Below, in pieces: positions 1-7,259 of a stretch of DNA of 15,189 bases (position 1 is the first letter of the stretch; each line of letters begins with the position of its first letter). Under the pieces are notes generated by a model. It ran no database searches. It had not been told where the DNA came from and saw nothing but the letters and a program-made list of their open reading frames with translations. Source of the stretch: Flavobacteriales bacterium UBA5081 (lineage in GTDB: Bacteria > Bacteroidota > Bacteroidia > Flavobacteriales_E > Vicingaceae); the NCBI GenBank assembly GCA_002415785.1, contig DIAJ01000025.1:1-15189 (forward strand), read 5' to 3'. The translations under genes were made by a program, and so were the position numbers.

Positions 1-69
1 TAAATGGCGATGATTTCAGTGATCTCCAAAGGTTCACTTTGGAGCTTCTTCAATCATTAGCCCCATTTA
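1..69. repeat. Long nested hairpin, left-flank repeat element
   Basis: Three pairs of perfectly complementary arms are nested around one loop: TAAATGG (1-7) with CCATTTA (63-69), ATGATT (10-15) with AATCAT (52-57), and CTCCAAAG (24-31) with CTTTGGAG (37-44) around the loop GTTCA. The first 31 bases recur exactly at 15159-15189, so the element is present at least twice, the second copy cut at the hairpin tip by the window end. It looks like a short non-coding palindromic repeat of the REP or MITE type. Left and right limits outside the window are unknown. Confidence 0.7.
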
Positions 70-87
70 GTTCGCTACAAACTTAAA

Positions 88-120
88 TTATGAAAATGGC
101 CATCCTGTTATGAAAATGGC
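88..120. repeat. Short direct repeat, 13 bp twice
   Basis: TTATGAAAATGGC occurs at 88-100 and again at 108-120, a 20-bp period with the spacer CATCCTG. It lies in non-coding sequence right after the long hairpin. Two copies are too few to suggest a CRISPR or a regulatory array. Confidence 0.5.
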
Positions 121-174
121 TCAACATCTATTTAAATCAGTTTTAGGTATGATTACGAATATTCAATTTATGCT

Positions 175-220
175 TTTACTTTTTCCCATTCCGGATAGCA
201 ATCGGGATGAAAAAAGTAAA
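175..220. repeat. Dispersed hairpin element, copy 1
   Basis: The outer arms TTTACTTTTT (175-184) and AAAAAGTAAA (211-220) are exact reverse complements. The inner arms CCGGAT (191-196) and ATCGGG (201-206) pair with one mismatch around AGCA. A close second copy sits at 15072-15115. A 22-bp unique-looking sequence starting AAATCTAG and ending TTTCCTAAT follows each copy (265-286 here, 15121-15142 there) with one difference, so both flanks carry the same composite unit. Here the hairpin and the 22-mer are separated by about 44 extra bases. Confidence 0.7.
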
Positions 221-332
221 CAAAAGCCTCCTGCCTCTCAAAAGCCTGTGCTTCGGCGGGTAGGAAATCTAGTCCTGTTTCCTAATATAAGTAGTTTTAG
301 GTATCATTACAGACATTCAGACTTTATAATAT

Positions 333-362
333 AAAAAAAAGCCGCAAAATGCGGCTTTTTTT
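333..362 (-). terminator. Rho-independent terminator of the minus-strand block
   Basis: An A-tract (333-340), the stem GCCGC (341-345) and GCGGC (351-355) with loop AAAAT, and a T-tract (356-362) form a symmetrical terminator that could work in both directions. On the minus strand it begins inside the stop codon (361-363) of the thioredoxin-like gene, so it ends the long minus-strand series. Confidence 0.9.
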
Positions 363-987
363 ATTCCTTTGGTCGCTTTATGCTACAACCAATGGCTTTT
401 GTCGTTTGAGGATTTATCTTTTTCCCTTCTGCTAAATTGTTTAAAGCATCTTTTAAATAAGTTGCTTTTACAGCTTCTGCTTCTTTAAAGTTATCGTCGA
501 TAGCGCCTTCATAAACTAATTTCATTTCCGCGTCAAAAAGAAATACATGGGGCGTTGTTTTAGCACCAAAGGCGTTAGCCAATTGAGAGTTTTGGTCAAT
601 TAAGTAGGGTATTTCCGAATAGCCATTTTCTTCAGCGTGATCCATCATTGCTTCAGGAGAATCTTCATCTTCTCTTTTTAATGTATTAGAGTTTACTAAA
701 GCAAATCCGATATTAAGCCCTTCAGCCATTTCAGCAATCTCGGGATAGCGATCTTCCCAAGCTACTACAAAAGGGCAAGTATTGCAAGAAAAGATAATCA
801 ATGTTCCTTTTTCTTTTGCCAAAGATTCCAAACTATATGCATCTCCTTCCGGGGTGTTCATCATATAATCTTGCATAGGAGCAGTTTTTCCAATTTTGAG
901 CGTTTCGTATTTTTCTCCACCAAAAGTGAAAGAAAAAGTTACAAAAGCCGCAAGGGCTAAGACAGCCAGTATACTTACTTTTTTCAT
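361..987 (-). CDS. Exported thioredoxin-like protein
   Basis: This 208-residue protein has an N-terminal signal peptide (residues 1 to about 23, MKKVSILAVLALAAF core) and one thioredoxin-fold domain. The motif FSCNTCPFV carries a CxxC pair (Cys68, Cys71) after a beta strand, and TTPHVFLFD holds the cis-proline (Pro146), both classic for the fold. The pattern resembles the peroxiredoxin-like group with FxCNxCPxV, whose members are usually described as AhpC/TSA or redoxin-domain proteins. An extra cysteine (Cys201) near the C-terminus could be a resolving or structural residue. It probably performs thiol-disulfide exchange in the periplasm, but the substrate is unknown. It is the last gene of the minus-strand block, 61 bp after the PorE-like gene, and may depend on that gene's transcript or a promoter in the gap. 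Confidence 0.85.
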   Translation of the reverse strand: MKKVSILAVLALAAFVTFSFTFGGEKYETLKIGKTAPMQDYMMNTPEGDAYSLESLAKEKGTLIIFSCNTCPFVVAWEDRYPEIAEMAEGLNIGFALVNSNTLKREDEDSPEAMMDHAEENGYSEIPYLIDQNSQLANAFGAKTTPHVFLFDAEMKLVYEGAIDDNFKEAEAVKATYLKDALNNLAEGKKINPQTTKAIGCSIKRPKE

Positions 988-1048
988 CGTTTTAAATTTT
1001 AGATTAGTTTACTAAGTTAAGAAAACAATGAATCGTAAATTCAGTTCA

Positions 1049-2974
1049 TTAATTAGCTAAAATAATAAACTCTGTTCTTCTGTTCGCTTGTCTGCCTTCT
1101 TCTGTTTCATTATCAGCTACCGGCTGCGTTTCTCCATACCCTTTAGCTTCTAAACGCTCTGAACCAATTCCTGCTTTTACTAAGTAATTGCGAACCGATT
1201 TTGCCCGCTCATGCGACAATTTCATATTTGCCTCGTCAGATCCCACATTATCAGTGTGGCCTCCTATCTCAATTACCATTCTAGGGTTAGCATTTATCAA
1301 GGAGACTGCTTTCGCTAACTCAATGTAACTTTCTTGCGTTAAAGTAGCTTTTCCGGTTTCAAAAAAGATGTTATTCAATACAACTCTAGCGCCCTTTTCT
1401 ATTGGCTTTAAAGCAATATTTTTCTCAATTTCTTGATACTTGGAGGTGGTTGGAACTTCAAACTTATTGGAATAAAAGAAATAACCTTCTTTATTTGCAG
1501 AAACACTATAATTTCTGCCGGAAGGCAAAACCACTAAATACTCACCGCTTTGAGAGTTACTCTTAGCAGTGGCGATTAATTCGGCTGTGTTTAAATCTTC
1601 TACCAACACCCAAGCTTCCATATTTTGATTGCTTTTGGCATCTTTTACCACACCACGTACAACTACCGAAGGCTTAGGTCTGAGTTTTTCCGGAATTTCA
1701 ATTGAAAACAAATCCAAACCACCTAATCCACTGCGATTAGAAGCAAAATATGCACCCTCTCCACTTGCTGAGATTGAGAAATAGGTATCTTGCCCGGAGG
1801 AATTTAATGGAGCTCCTAAATTTACCGGCTCTGACCATTTGCCATTTTCAAAAACACTCATAAAAATATCGTAATCTCCAAAACCGGGATGACCCTCAGA
1901 GGAAAAGTACAATGTTTTTCCGTCCGGAGCAATATATGGACTTTTCTCTCCAAAAGGAGTATTTAATTCACTGAGATTGGCGGGCACACTCCATTGTCCA
2001 AATTTATTTTTTCGGCTAATATACAAATCCATACTTCCACAATAAGAACCCTCTCGATCAGATACAAAAATGAGCATATTCCCATCGGAGGATAAACTTG
2101 GTTGAGAATCCCATGATTTGCTATTTACTACATCACCCATATTTTCAGGACTTGTCCAATTTGTACCCTCTAAGCTTGCCATCCACAAATCACAACTGCC
2201 CATACCTCCCTTTTCTCCGCATTTCACATAAATCATTTGTTGTCCATCGGCAGAAAAAGTAGATGTTCCATCATTGTTGTAGGTATTTATGGGTTCCGGC
2301 AATAAAATCGCCTGGCTCCATCCATTGCTTGTTTTTTCAATATAATATAAATCTTCTCCCCAATCGTTTTCTTCCTCTTCATCCTTGTTATCAAGTCCAC
2401 CTTTTCGAGAAGATGTAAAATACAAACGATCGCCTGTGGGGTTAATCTGGGGCATCATATCATCTGAAATGGTATTCACATCTTTACTTAAGTTTTGTGG
2501 GCTCTTCATTTCGCTTGCTTTTAAACGTAAGTCAGAAGCTTTTTTGGCATATTCCATTTTGTAAGCCGCTTGATGATGAAAATGAATGCGGTCGGCAGTT
2601 TTACTATACTTTGATAAAAACAATTCATAATCGCTTGCCGCAGATTCAAATTGCTCTAAAGTTGATTTTGCATTTGCTCTTAAATAAATGTACCATGGCC
2701 AATAATCGGGAGAAGCTTCTTGTAAAAGAGTGTATACTTCTACCACTTTATCATATTCTTTAGTATCATAATAAGCGTAACCCAAATAACAAAGTGCATC
2801 TGCATGTTGAGCATCTTTTTCTAAGGCTTTTTCCAGCTGATCTATTGCTTCTTGATAAAACTTTCCGTTGTAGGCTTCTTTCCCTTTTTCAAAGTAAAAG
2901 TTAGCCATTTGAGTTTGGGCAGTTAATTGAATGCAAACAAATAACAGCCCAAGTAGACTTATATTGAATTTCAT
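1049..2974 (-). CDS. PorE-like TPR/PD40/OmpA envelope protein
   Basis: I start at the ATG at 2974, giving 641 residues with signal peptide MKFNISLLGLLFVCIQLTAQ; an earlier in-frame start (3043) would put basic residues before it and overlap a terminator. Domain order is TPRs (about 20-125), a PD40/TolB-like beta-propeller (about 170-425, repeated NPTGDRLYFTS, SSDGNMLIFVS and APDGKTLYFSS blades), a carboxypeptidase-regulatory-like domain (about 437-525), and an OmpA C-terminal domain (about 530-641) with GHTDNVG and NRRTEF. OmpA-C domains bind peptidoglycan. This order matches PorE of the type IX secretion system, but many Bacteroidota paralogues share it and no other T9SS gene is visible. No clear lipobox follows the signal peptide, unlike lipoprotein PorE. 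I call the architecture with confidence and the secretion role only as a possibility. Confidence 0.85.
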   Translation of the reverse strand: MKFNISLLGLLFVCIQLTAQTQMANFYFEKGKEAYNGKFYQEAIDQLEKALEKDAQHADALCYLGYAYYDTKEYDKVVEVYTLLQEASPDYWPWYIYLRANAKSTLEQFESAASDYELFLSKYSKTADRIHFHHQAAYKMEYAKKASDLRLKASEMKSPQNLSKDVNTISDDMMPQINPTGDRLYFTSSRKGGLDNKDEEEENDWGEDLYYIEKTSNGWSQAILLPEPINTYNNDGTSTFSADGQQMIYVKCGEKGGMGSCDLWMASLEGTNWTSPENMGDVVNSKSWDSQPSLSSDGNMLIFVSDREGSYCGSMDLYISRKNKFGQWSVPANLSELNTPFGEKSPYIAPDGKTLYFSSEGHPGFGDYDIFMSVFENGKWSEPVNLGAPLNSSGQDTYFSISASGEGAYFASNRSGLGGLDLFSIEIPEKLRPKPSVVVRGVVKDAKSNQNMEAWVLVEDLNTAELIATAKSNSQSGEYLVVLPSGRNYSVSANKEGYFFYSNKFEVPTTSKYQEIEKNIALKPIEKGARVVLNNIFFETGKATLTQESYIELAKAVSLINANPRMVIEIGGHTDNVGSDEANMKLSHERAKSVRNYLVKAGIGSERLEAKGYGETQPVADNETEEGRQANRRTEFIILAN

Positions 2975-2986
2975 TTCCTTAGTTTT

Positions 2987-3029
2987 AAAATAAAAAAGAG
3001 GCGACCGGCTAGTAAACCGTAATCGCCTC
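2987..3029 (-). terminator. Rho-independent terminator between PQQ and PorE-like genes
   Basis: On the minus strand GAGGCGA (3029-3023) pairs perfectly with TCGCCTC (3004-2998), an additional CGG/CCG pair sits in the loop, and TTTTTTATTTT follows (2997-2987). It lies 18 bases after the stop of the PQQ-type gene and ends only about 12 bases before the ATG of the PorE-like gene. The latter therefore needs read-through or a promoter inside or ahead of the hairpin. Confidence 0.85.
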
Positions 3030-3046
3030 GATGAAAAAAGCAAACC

Positions 3047-4681
3047 TTAGCGTGTTTTTAATTTTGAGACATTTTTCTTTTCATAAGCCCAAACAAAATT
3101 GCCGTCTTCACTCAACTCTTGTTTGGAGTCTTTTTTAGCATTATATGATAGGTATGAACAATCATCCAGATTAAATGCAGCAAAATCATTCTTGGCGGTT
3201 ACCATTAAAAGTATATTGTCTACTACTTTCATTGCTTTTGCTTTTTTATACTTATTGCTATTCACTAGGCTACCATCACTCATTTTATGAGTAGCAACTC
3301 CTTTCTCACCAACCATTACAATAAGATCTTTGTACTGTAAAATTTCAGTGGCATTTCCAACACCATCGCTCTTTATGTTTACTTCATAATTTACTCCCCC
3401 ATCTTTGTAGTTTATTGAGTAAAGTGCCTTCCCTGAGCAGATATAAAGATCACTTCCTACCGCAAAACCGTTGGTAATTCCCTTTTTAAACTTTTCAGAA
3501 TCCCATGCAAATGAGCCGTCTTTGGTGTTAAATGCTTGCAATCCGTTTGGTTTTACATTTTGAAAATCAACAATCCACTGTTCAGTAGTTCCCTCTGGAG
3601 TAGTTTGCCTTATGTATGCTTGAGTTTCCACAACTCCTCCAATCTGTGCAATTACCTTATCGTCAATAACAAATAAATTAGGGATTGCTTTCGCTTTTTT
3701 AATTTCAGGAGAAGTCCACAATAACTTACCGGTATTGTAATCGTACTTTTTAATAAACTGCTTACTTTTTTTATCAAACTGAAGCACATAAACATCATTT
3801 CCAACTCTTACAGGCTTGGCAACAGCACCATAAACTCCAAATGCTTTTGCCCCTGCAGGCGCTCCGATCACTTTAGGGGTTTGCTCATAGGCAGCCGACC
3901 ACAGAGCTGCTCCTGTATTAAAGTCAAATACTTGTATTCCGTTTAGCATTAACAAGAGTTTATCTCCTTCTAACTTTAAATCATAAAGTGGCTCTTTGGT
4001 AATTACCTTTTTCTCCGGTTTTCCAACATAAGCCGACTGCCACTTTATGTCTCCATTACTCAGGTCGATTCTTGCAATCTGATTTTTGTATCCTTTAAAA
4101 AATCCGACTAATCCTGAAGGAGTCATATTAAAGGCAACAACATCACCATCAGCAAAAATGTATTTTGCAACAGATCCTTTAAAGGCAGAGGTTTCCCAAA
4201 CTTCTTCTCCGGTTCTGGCTTTCACCATTGTAATCGATTCAGAAAGTGACAATAAGAAGGCATCTACCTCCGGCAAATAAATAATATTTTCACTTCCTAA
4301 ACCTTGATATCGAGTGCTTTCCCACAGCACTTCTCCATTATTCAAATCAATAACTGCTAATTGATCTTTGCCCGTTTTATAATCAAATACAAATAGTGCA
4401 TCTGATTCCCAAAATGCCTGAAAATGATCTGCTTTTCGCAAACGTGGAACCAACTCCTTGAACTTAGACGTCCAAACGACAGTACCATCGGTAGTTTTAT
4501 AAACCGTAATTTCTTTATCGTCGGCTATGTAGCTTACTTCATTAGGTCCTTCTAATCCCGTTCCAACCCTTTCCGACTTATGTTCGTACTTTTTTTCCCA
4601 TGCAATGGGCATATCGTCTTGAGCAAATGCCGCCGTGCTAATTGCAAAAGCAGCTGCCAAAATACTTACTTTACTTTTCAT
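3047..4681 (-). CDS. Exported PQQ-type beta-propeller protein
   Basis: A 544-residue protein with signal peptide MKSKVSILAAAFAISTAAFA, likely cleaved before Gln21. The rest is a repeat propeller of the PQQ/BamB-like type: at least seven blades end in a G-x-x-x-W signature (DGTVVW 65-70, NGEVLW 115-120, TGEEVW 157-162, NGDIKW 209-214, TGAALW 256-261, TGKLLW 317-322, DGSFAW 388-393). Conserved tryptophans lock the blades together. The residues of a quinoprotein dehydrogenase active site are not evident, so a binding or scaffold role is more likely than enzymatic oxidation. It is 30 bp downstream of the small TonB-C-like gene and ends at a strong terminator, so it closes the first part of the minus-strand operon. 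Its signal peptide start resembles that of the thioredoxin-like protein (MK-KVSILA). Confidence 0.85.
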   Translation of the reverse strand: MKSKVSILAAAFAISTAAFAQDDMPIAWEKKYEHKSERVGTGLEGPNEVSYIADDKEITVYKTTDGTVVWTSKFKELVPRLRKADHFQAFWESDALFVFDYKTGKDQLAVIDLNNGEVLWESTRYQGLGSENIIYLPEVDAFLLSLSESITMVKARTGEEVWETSAFKGSVAKYIFADGDVVAFNMTPSGLVGFFKGYKNQIARIDLSNGDIKWQSAYVGKPEKKVITKEPLYDLKLEGDKLLLMLNGIQVFDFNTGAALWSAAYEQTPKVIGAPAGAKAFGVYGAVAKPVRVGNDVYVLQFDKKSKQFIKKYDYNTGKLLWTSPEIKKAKAIPNLFVIDDKVIAQIGGVVETQAYIRQTTPEGTTEQWIVDFQNVKPNGLQAFNTKDGSFAWDSEKFKKGITNGFAVGSDLYICSGKALYSINYKDGGVNYEVNIKSDGVGNATEILQYKDLIVMVGEKGVATHKMSDGSLVNSNKYKKAKAMKVVDNILLMVTAKNDFAAFNLDDCSYLSYNAKKDSKQELSEDGNFVWAYEKKNVSKLKTR

Positions 4682-4711
4682 AATTAATTGGTTTTGATGA
4701 TTGTTTTAGTA

Positions 4712-5098
4712 TTAAAATTTAAATTCATAGCGAAACTTATAGCGTTTATTTTTTGGCATCTTAAATGGGAACTTGAGTAATTTGATGTAGTCTTTCATAT
4801 AATTCTGTAGCTTAATAGCAGCATTGCTTTCCACTACATTTACAGAAACCACCTCGCCTTTATGTCTTAAGGTAATATCCAGCACATAAGTACCGCTCAT
4901 TTTAGTTTCACCGGTATTTCTCTCCAATCGGTGTTCAATATTTTCTCTTAACTCCCCGGATTCTATCCATCGATCCAGAGTAAGGTAAGCAGCCTCTATC
5001 ACCTCCTCTTGAGTACTGTAATACTCTTTTTGAGCTTTTAATTGAAAACTTCCGCTTAGTAAAAAAGTTAAACTGATTAGTTGAATTATCTTTTTCAT
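4712..5098 (-). CDS. Small exported protein with TonB-C-like tail
   Basis: I start at the ATG at 5098, giving 128 residues beginning MKKIIQLISLTFLLSGSF, a good signal peptide cleaved near KAQ (21-23). An earlier in-frame ATG (5128) would prepend ten polar residues and overlap the preceding gene by 19 bp. The mature part has a helical stretch (about 30-60) and then GTYVLDITLRHKGEVVSVNV with VVES (69-91) and a strand-rich end (KNKRYKFRYEFKF). This recalls the C-terminal domain of TonB and AgmX-like proteins (strand, glycine turn, VxVxxS, helix, final strand), but there is no TonB membrane anchor plus proline-rich linker. It follows the WD40-like propeller gene by 11 bp and probably works with it or the PQQ propeller. 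The fold assignment is by pattern only. Confidence 0.65.
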   Translation of the reverse strand: MKKIIQLISLTFLLSGSFQLKAQKEYYSTQEEVIEAAYLTLDRWIESGELRENIEHRLERNTGETKMSGTYVLDITLRHKGEVVSVNVVESNAAIKLQNYMKDYIKLLKFPFKMPKNKRYKFRYEFKF

Positions 5099-5109
5099 AA
5101 TAAATTGAT

Positions 5110-6213
5110 TTATTTCTTTATTTTCCACTTAATTAGTGAATTTCCATAAGCGATTAAAACATGCCTTTGATCCGGCAAAAACACAAAGCTTGTGTTAGTT
5201 CCGCTGTATATTTTCTTCTTCATGTTTTTCCAGATTTTCATCTTGGTATCATAGCTATCGAGCATACTACCACTATTTACATCGTAAATATTTACTGCCG
5301 GCCACTCATCAACCGTAGCTATACCAAAAACCTTATTATTCCAACCGTAATTATAGTCCGGCTGCTTATTGGTTCTACTTAAGTAAGACTCTCTTAATGG
5401 TTCGTAATTATTTGCATCAATTACATTTACATAAGAATTTGGGGCAGCGTTAAAGCAGGTCAACTTATTGCCATCAGCAGAGTAGAACATCAAGTTTATA
5501 TTGTCATAAACTTCATTAACAAGCTGCTTTTTATCAAAACTTTCAGCATCGAAAATGGCAATCATGTGGCGAAACTTTGCCGCCTTCTTTAGTACTTTTT
5601 TGTTGTTGCGCAATGAGGGAACATTTTTCAACTCCTTCTTTTCCGGTTTCACAGCTACGGCAATTTCACTCCCATTAGGGTGAATAGCTAAAGCATTACA
5701 TGCAGCATCAAGCTTTGCCTTTTCAATCACCTTTAGCTCCGGTAAACTGTAAATTTTTAACTCTTCATCTTCTAAAACATACAGCTTAGATTCATCTGTA
5801 GAAATTTTTGCATCACTAATTTTTTTGAAACGAATAATTTCTTTTTCCTGATTTAAGTCTACCACAGCATAGTCTACCTTCTTGGCTTTTTTAATGCTGG
5901 TTTCCAGTTTTCTTTCTTGTATCAGAAGGTAATTTCCCAACTTAGAGTAATAGACATTGTATCCCTCAAACTCAGCTTTTACCTCAATTTCCTTAACAAT
6001 AGATCTTGAAGCAATATCATAAATCATCAAAGGGTTGTTGTTTACCTTCCCACAAACCAAAGCAAGCTGATTAGCGTCAGGAGAAAGATCCATTCCGGTA
6101 ATGTTAATGGCTTTTTCCTTGACCGTCCACTTCTCAAAGTCTTCGTTGATGCTCTGTGCTCGCACAAAAGCCAAGGATGAAAAAGTCAATAGACAAAATA
6201 TTATCTTTTTCAT
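5110..6213 (-). CDS. Exported WD40-like beta-propeller protein
   Basis: A 367-residue protein with signal peptide MKKIIFCLLTFSSLAFVRAQ. The remainder consists of diverged propeller blades: GMDLSPDANQLALVCG, IYDIASRSIVKEIEV, ISDAKISTDESKLYVLE, AIHPNGSEIAVAV, FYSADGNKLTCF, VNIYDVNSGSM and FLPDQRHVLIAYGNSLIKWK. The alternation of 'position-of-sample' turns and hydrophobic strands is typical of WD40/YVTN-type propellers; no catalytic motif is apparent. A lysine-rich insert (about residues 195-220) is unusual. Its ATG overlaps the stop of the LuxR-type gene by one base (TAATG at 6215-6211), so its translation is probably coupled to that regulator, a strong hint that this envelope protein is a partner or target of the regulatory circuit. 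Function unknown; probably a periplasmic or outer-envelope binding protein. Confidence 0.8.
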   Translation of the reverse strand: MKKIIFCLLTFSSLAFVRAQSINEDFEKWTVKEKAINITGMDLSPDANQLALVCGKVNNNPLMIYDIASRSIVKEIEVKAEFEGYNVYYSKLGNYLLIQERKLETSIKKAKKVDYAVVDLNQEKEIIRFKKISDAKISTDESKLYVLEDEELKIYSLPELKVIEKAKLDAACNALAIHPNGSEIAVAVKPEKKELKNVPSLRNNKKVLKKAAKFRHMIAIFDAESFDKKQLVNEVYDNINLMFYSADGNKLTCFNAAPNSYVNVIDANNYEPLRESYLSRTNKQPDYNYGWNNKVFGIATVDEWPAVNIYDVNSGSMLDSYDTKMKIWKNMKKKIYSGTNTSFVFLPDQRHVLIAYGNSLIKWKIKK

Positions 6214-6215
6214 TA
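6211..6215 (-). promoter_or_regulatory. TAATG stop-start coupling, LuxR to propeller
   Basis: The stop TAA of the LuxR-type gene (6215-6213) shares its last base with the ATG of the WD40-like gene (6213-6211). Such overlaps usually imply translational coupling and stoichiometric expression. The same TAATG arrangement joins the sigma and anti-sigma genes at 14419-14415. Confidence 0.7.
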
Positions 6216-6431
6216 TTGAATAAGTTTATTGGTTAAGGCGTATTTGATCATTCCGGCAAGGTTATGCACACCCAATTTGTTTCGAATATTTGTTCGGTGT
6301 GTGTCTACTGTTCGGTGACTGATGGAAAGCTGTTTGCCAATTTGGGTATTGGAAAAGCCATCTGCAATTAACTTTAACACTTCCACTTCTCGTGGAGTTA
6401 GATTTTCAGCTGTTGTCGTTTGTTTGTTCAT
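6213..6431 (-). CDS. Stand-alone LuxR-type DNA-binding protein
   Basis: A 72-residue protein that is almost only a LuxR/GerE helix-turn-helix domain (residues 10-72: LTPREVEVLKLIADGFSN, recognition helix around SHRTVDTHRTNI). It has no receiver or ligand domain. Compared by hand with the C-terminal domain of the response regulator encoded at 6603-7259, 38 of 63 residues are identical, including the whole ISHRTVDTHRTN stretch, so the two probably bind similar DNA. LuxR-type domains bind as dimers and usually need a partner domain for control; here control could come from amount or from competition with the response regulator. It heads the envelope operon and is coupled to the next gene by TAATG. 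Start chosen at the ATG at 6431, as an in-frame TGA lies 18 bases upstream. Confidence 0.85.
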   Translation of the reverse strand: MNKQTTTAENLTPREVEVLKLIADGFSNTQIGKQLSISHRTVDTHRTNIRNKLGVHNLAGMIKYALTNKLIQ

Positions 6432-6450
6432 AGTACTTCTTCGTTTTCAT
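6406..6450 (-). other. Possible short upstream ORF across LuxR start
   Basis: ATG at 6450-6448 opens a 14-codon frame (MKTKKYYEQTNDNS) that overlaps the true ATG at 6431 in another frame and stops at 6408-6406. Its surroundings, TTTCTTATGAAAACGAA, resemble the response-regulator start TTTCTGTGAAAACCAA at 7264-7249. This may be a relic of an ancestral start after loss of a receiver domain rather than a functional leader peptide. Confidence 0.3.
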
Positions 6451-6466
6451 AAGAAATACTCGAGTA
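6432..6466 (-). promoter_or_regulatory. Hairpin and palindrome before LuxR-type gene
   Basis: AGTACTTCTT (6432-6441) pairs with AAGAAATACT (6451-6460) at 9 of 10 positions around a 9-base loop, directly before the ATG at 6431, so the start region could be folded in the mRNA. Overlapping it is the perfect 10-bp DNA palindrome TACTCGAGTA (6457-6466), a possible operator for a dimeric regulator such as the LuxR-type protein itself. I did not find a clear -33/-7 promoter in 6432-6602. Confidence 0.35.
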
Positions 6467-6602
6467 CTATTAAATACAGGAGCATTTCCTTCATTGAAAA
6501 ATTTTCTACGAAGTACGCCCATGGCTCTAAGTGAATAAATAGAGGAAAAAACGTAATCAGTATCCGTGAAATACCCTAGAGGTGATAATAGGATGCAAAA
6601 TG

Positions 6603-7259
6603 TTACTCCACCAATCCATTTTTTATAGCAAATTTGATGAGTGCAGCCACATTGTGAGCATCCAGCTTTTTCATCAAATTGGTTCGGTGGGTATCTACAG
6701 TTCGGTGAGATATGAATAACTGTTCCGCAACTTCCTTATTGGAAAAACCTTCTGCAATTAGTTTTAAAACATCTAACTCTCTTCCTGTGAGTTTAGCTAA
6801 AAGCAATGTATTGTTATCAATGTTAAAGTTAGCTTTGTTTTTCCCTTCAGTATTGAGAAGACTTTCAGTTACCTCAGCACTAAAATACTTTTTGCCTTTT
6901 GCTATACTGCATAAAGCATTGTAAAATTCTTCGCGGTCAGCATTTTTTAATACATAACCGTCGGCTCCAATTTCCATCACTTTGCGAACTAAGGAAGGCT
7001 CATTGTGCATAGTAAGTATGAGTACTGACACTTGAGGGCATTCAGTTTTAATCCTTCGACAAGCCTCTAATCCATTCATAATAGGCATATCGATGTCCAT
7101 TAACACTAAGTTGGGAGAAAGCATTTCTGTTAAGGAAACAGCCTCTTTTCCGTTAGAGGCTTTACCAACAATTTCGTATTCTTTTAGCTCTTTAACAATG
7201 GAAGAAAGTCCGTCGATTACTAATTGGTGATCGTCAACTATGAGTATTTTGGTTTTCAC
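6603..7259 (-). CDS. NarL/FixJ-type response regulator
   Basis: A 218-residue two-domain regulator. The receiver domain (about 4-120) has the acidic pair Asp9-Asp10, the phosphorylation site Asp55 in LVLMDIDMP, Thr83 (ILTMH) and Lys105 (GYVLKNA), so all key residues are present. A linker (about 125-155) leads to a LuxR-type helix-turn-helix (156-218, recognition helix SHRTVDTHRTNL). Phosphorylation should promote dimerisation and DNA binding. The start is GTG at 7259; it places ILIVDD at residue 5, as normal for the family, and no ATG is nearby. The likely partner is the histidine kinase at 8587-10524, although the glycosyltransferase gene lies between them in reverse orientation. The gene downstream on the same strand is the stand-alone LuxR-type paralogue, 171 bp away. 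Confidence 0.92.
   Translation of the reverse strand: MKTKILIVDDHQLVIDGLSSIVKELKEYEIVGKASNGKEAVSLTEMLSPNLVLMDIDMPIMNGLEACRRIKTECPQVSVLILTMHNEPSLVRKVMEIGADGYVLKNADREEFYNALCSIAKGKKYFSAEVTESLLNTEGKNKANFNIDNNTLLLAKLTGRELDVLKLIAEGFSNKEVAEQLFISHRTVDTHRTNLMKKLDAHNVAALIKFAIKNGLVE

Larger units (their letters stand above)
70..332. other. Gene-free flank with repeats
   Basis: Apart from the repeats listed separately I see no gene here. One open frame of 74 codons (110-334, plus strand) crosses the hairpin element and its arms, has no recognisable domain or signal, and is most likely chance. An additional weak inverted repeat, AGGAAA (262-267) and TTTCCT (278-283), lies around the 22-bp companion sequence. 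Confidence 0.6.

Noticed and set aside
88..120. CRISPR-like or iteron-like array
   Set aside because: Only two 13-bp copies with a 7-bp spacer; too few and too short for either.
110..334. 74-codon plus-strand open frame in the left flank
   Set aside because: It runs across both arms of the repeated hairpin and the 22-bp companion sequence, has no recognisable domain, signal peptide or partner, and ends in front of the terminator. Better explained as repeat DNA.
6322..6924. Two similar plus-strand frames (6322-6534 and 6712-6924) with a shared LEKPSAI stretch
   Set aside because: Both lie antisense to the two LuxR-type helix-turn-helix coding sequences; their similarity simply mirrors that paralogy.
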